Shown in pieces: positions 61,616 through 64,000 of a stretch of DNA of 64,000 bases. Every line of letters starts with the position of its first letter. Position 1 is the first letter of the stretch. The notes under the pieces were generated by a model. It made no database searches and was not told where the DNA came from. It saw only the letters and a program-made list of their open reading frames with translations. The DNA lies in the NCBI GenBank assembly GCA_018857735.1, contig JABMCL010001551.1:424501-488500 (forward strand), read 5' to 3'. Source of the DNA: Alviniconcha marisindica. Lineage: Eukaryota; Mollusca; Gastropoda; Provannidae. The translations under genes were made by a program, and so were the position numbers.

Positions 61616-63344
61616 GAGATTTGTGTGCGTTTTGATACTTGTTTGGCTTATTACACAACCTTTAAAATAGCCTCAACAGTGCTAACCTATAATTAAAAAA
61701 AGTCAACCCCTGATTCAGCAGTCGACCTGAGAAAATTATGAATGACAGTTTTGTACTTTTAAATTAGTGGTTGACTGAACCCTCTTTTCTACACACGCAC
61801 ACACTTGGTCTCGCCCACATAGGTCAATGTCTTAGTGGATGATAAAAAGTTCATCTGTGAAGTCAACAAAAAGCTCTTGAACATTATGCCGACTTATTGA
61901 TTTTTCACCTGCTCGTCAAAATTCATGCAAGTTGTGGTTAACTTGCGCTTCTCACCAACTTACTTCATAACTTCAGCTTGAGTTACTCCTCACCAATGAG
62001 CAAGCGATTTGTTACCAACTCTTTGCAACAAAAGCAGGCAACTTGGATTATTTCTTACAAACGCAAGCAACCATGCCAACTTGCAGTTATTTCTCACCAC
62101 CTTTTGAATGGAGTGGGAAACTTTCGGTTATTTTTCACTATCTGCACAGCCAAAGTTGGTGTTATTTCTCGACTTGTGTGGGTTGTAGCCTGTGTATAAT
62201 GCACACTGAAGTCTTAGTCTAGCTCTTAGCAAGATCCTGATGCTATACTTGTACAGTACGGCACTGCAGATGCTGAATTTAAGGTCCCCTCTGTTGAGAC
62301 ATTGGACCTGTCAAAGGTTATTAGGTCGGAATACAGCCATGCATGTTTTGCCCCTGCCAGGAATTTGTACCTTTCTCGTCCATTCAGTGGCATATCCCAA
62401 GTTTTTTTCTTGTGTTGGGTGTGGCTAATGCATGTTCCCATACAGACGACTGAAGCCGGTTCATATGAGCCTGTGGAATACTATAAACAGGCTCCAAAAG
62501 CTGCTTTTTCAATGATTGCCTGGAAATGAACTGTATAGGTAGGGATGGCTGGGACTGCTGCATGCATTTTATGTCTATAAGAATTCATGGTTAAAATCCA
62601 AGGACTGGCTCATTGTGTACCTATCACGTTAGTATTGTCAAGTATAATTTTACACGCAAGTTAAAATGTGTACTGATTTGTGATGGGGGGTTTGATCATC
62701 CTGAGGTTCCTGACAGGATGTTAAAATCTAATTACTAAGCAGTGACTGACAGGATGTTAAAGTCTAATTACTAACTTGGTGCTGTATGTTTGCGCAAACT
62801 TTCATGCTGGGTGCAGCTGTCCAGGTATTGCTTTCAGACAAAAGTTGAACAAAGCTATACTGCATGGCATCACACGTTTGGTTTTGTCATGGCAACTTTG
62901 TTTCTGGTTCACGTTGCCTGGCTTGAAGTTGACAGAATGATTCTAAAACTAATGCTGCTGTTTTTACCTAATGCACCACGCACCAATCACACTCTATCAA
63001 CTTGCAAACAGAGCAGTGAAAATCACTACGACTGGCAAAACTGATTCTGTAAAGAAACAAGTGATTTAATTTAAACACAGAAAATTTTACACTTTGGATA
63101 CATGCATGATTTACACAGATATATGACAAATGACATTTTCTTTATGAAAAAGGTAATCTTTGTAAACACAGAGTTGATACTGTGGAGGGAGAAAAAAAAC
63201 ACGAACAAACTTCTACAAGGCCAATGCAATGTAGTGGTGCCTGAACTAGAGAAACGTTTATACAAAAGCAAGTGTTGGGTTAAAGGACCTTTCAAGTTGA
63301 TGCCCCTTGCAGCGTGTGAATGACTGCACGCCCAGCATAGGGTT
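61616..63344. other. Intergenic, no gene seen
   Basis: AT-rich. GACAGGATGTTAAA recurs at about 62711 and 62749 as a short direct repeat with CTAATTACTAA after it. No exon is recognised. Confidence 0.4.
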
Positions 63345-64000
63345 GCTGGCTACGAGGTGCCAACACTAGCCAGAGATGCTAACCCCAATAAGGTGCTACA
63401 CTGGCCAAAGTGAAGTCTGGAGTTGGGTATCTGCACTGGCCAAATGTGCTGCTTATGAGGCACCTACACTGGCCAAAGATACACCCTACCAGACGCCTGC
63501 ATTAGCCAAATATCTATAGTAAGGTGCTTGCACGGGCCAGACGCTTCTTAGAAGGTATTTTATAATGGCCAGAGATGCTCCCAAAGAGGCACCTACTTTG
63601 GCCACAGCTGCTTTTGAGGTGCCTACACTGGCCAAAGTGATGCTCCCTATGAGGTGCCTACACTGGCCAAAGTGATGCTCCCTACAAGGCGCCTACACTG
63701 GCCAAAGTGATGGTGCCTACACTAGCAAAAGTGATGATCCTTATGATGTGCCTACATTGGCCAAAGGGATGCACTCCCTACAATGAGGCACCTACACTGG
63801 CCAAAGGGATGCACTCTCTACAATGAGGCGCCTACAGTAGCCACATGGTTGCTCATCACTAGGCACCTTTTCCCCTGGCCCATGCCTGTTCATCACCAGG
63901 CACATGCACACTCATTACCAGACACCTCCAATGGCCCCCCGCATGCTCATTACCTGGCACCTACACTGGCCCATTCATGCTCACTACCAGGCACCTACAC
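63345..64000. repeat. Degenerate minisatellite, about 35-bp unit, running off the window
   Basis: The core ACTGGCCAAAGTGATGCTCC plus CTATGAGGTGCCTAC recurs about 18 times with much variation. The copies nearest 63650-63700 are the most uniform. The array continues past the right edge. Confidence 0.9.

Noticed and set aside
63345..64000. Regularly spaced repeats reminiscent of a CRISPR array
   Set aside because: The spacers are themselves repeated, the units drift gradually, and the genome is eukaryotic. It is a minisatellite.

Overview
The window is animal nuclear DNA. Its genes have introns with GT-AG boundaries and AATAAA poly(A) signals. The DNA is AT-rich, with long microsatellites, poly-G runs and many SINE-like repeats. 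The protein set, repeat style and intron sizes fit a lophotrochozoan, most likely a gastropod mollusc. The species call is inference; no single marker proves it.

Four protein-coding genes can be rebuilt with matching splice phases. (1) 1-2468, minus strand: a two-exon, 198-residue single-pass membrane protein related to MXRA7, with its 3' UTR reaching the left edge. (2) 13371-26134, minus strand: six coding exons of the ribosome-collision E3 ubiquitin ligase ZNF598, 931 residues. (3) 28079-33577, plus strand: four exons of synaptogyrin, a 229-residue tetraspan synaptic-vesicle protein, followed by a T-rich tract of nearly 5.8 kb that looks like a long 3' UTR. (4) 54609-59046, plus strand: three exons of a 131-residue GPI-anchored Ly6/uPAR-type three-finger protein. 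ZNF598 and synaptogyrin are divergent neighbours about 1.9 kb apart. Their human relatives ZNF598 and SYNGR3 are also neighbours, so this pairing may be very old.

The rest is repeat-rich. Region 3.0-7.4 kb, introns of ZNF598, and most of 40-54 kb carry at least three related short retroelements, called A, B and C here. A has a tRNA-like head. All three share a module of about 40 bp around GTCCCTAATAAGCC...GTGGACGTTAAGCA. B copies have 10-13 bp target-site duplications and repeatedly insert into A or C copies. At three loci several elements lie in a row, separated each time by the same target sequence. A second tRNA-headed SINE (family D) has four copies. DNA-transposon remains include two broken THAP-domain coding fragments (about 21.1 and 22.6 kb), an inverted-repeat structure at 19.6-21.0 kb and a TAA-flanked inverted-repeat element in synaptogyrin intron 2.

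Region 44.9-53.8 kb is dominated by simple repeats and by a 1.05-kb minisatellite with a 23-bp unit (47431-48477). That minisatellite stays open in three frames but is not a gene. Tracts near 3.0-3.7 kb and 50.6-53.3 kb contain repeat copies peppered with 3-4 bp insertions rich in ACTG/CAGT and CCGG/GGC. These may be an assembly artefact or a real mutational signature. The right edge lies in a degenerate tandem array with a unit of about 35 bp.
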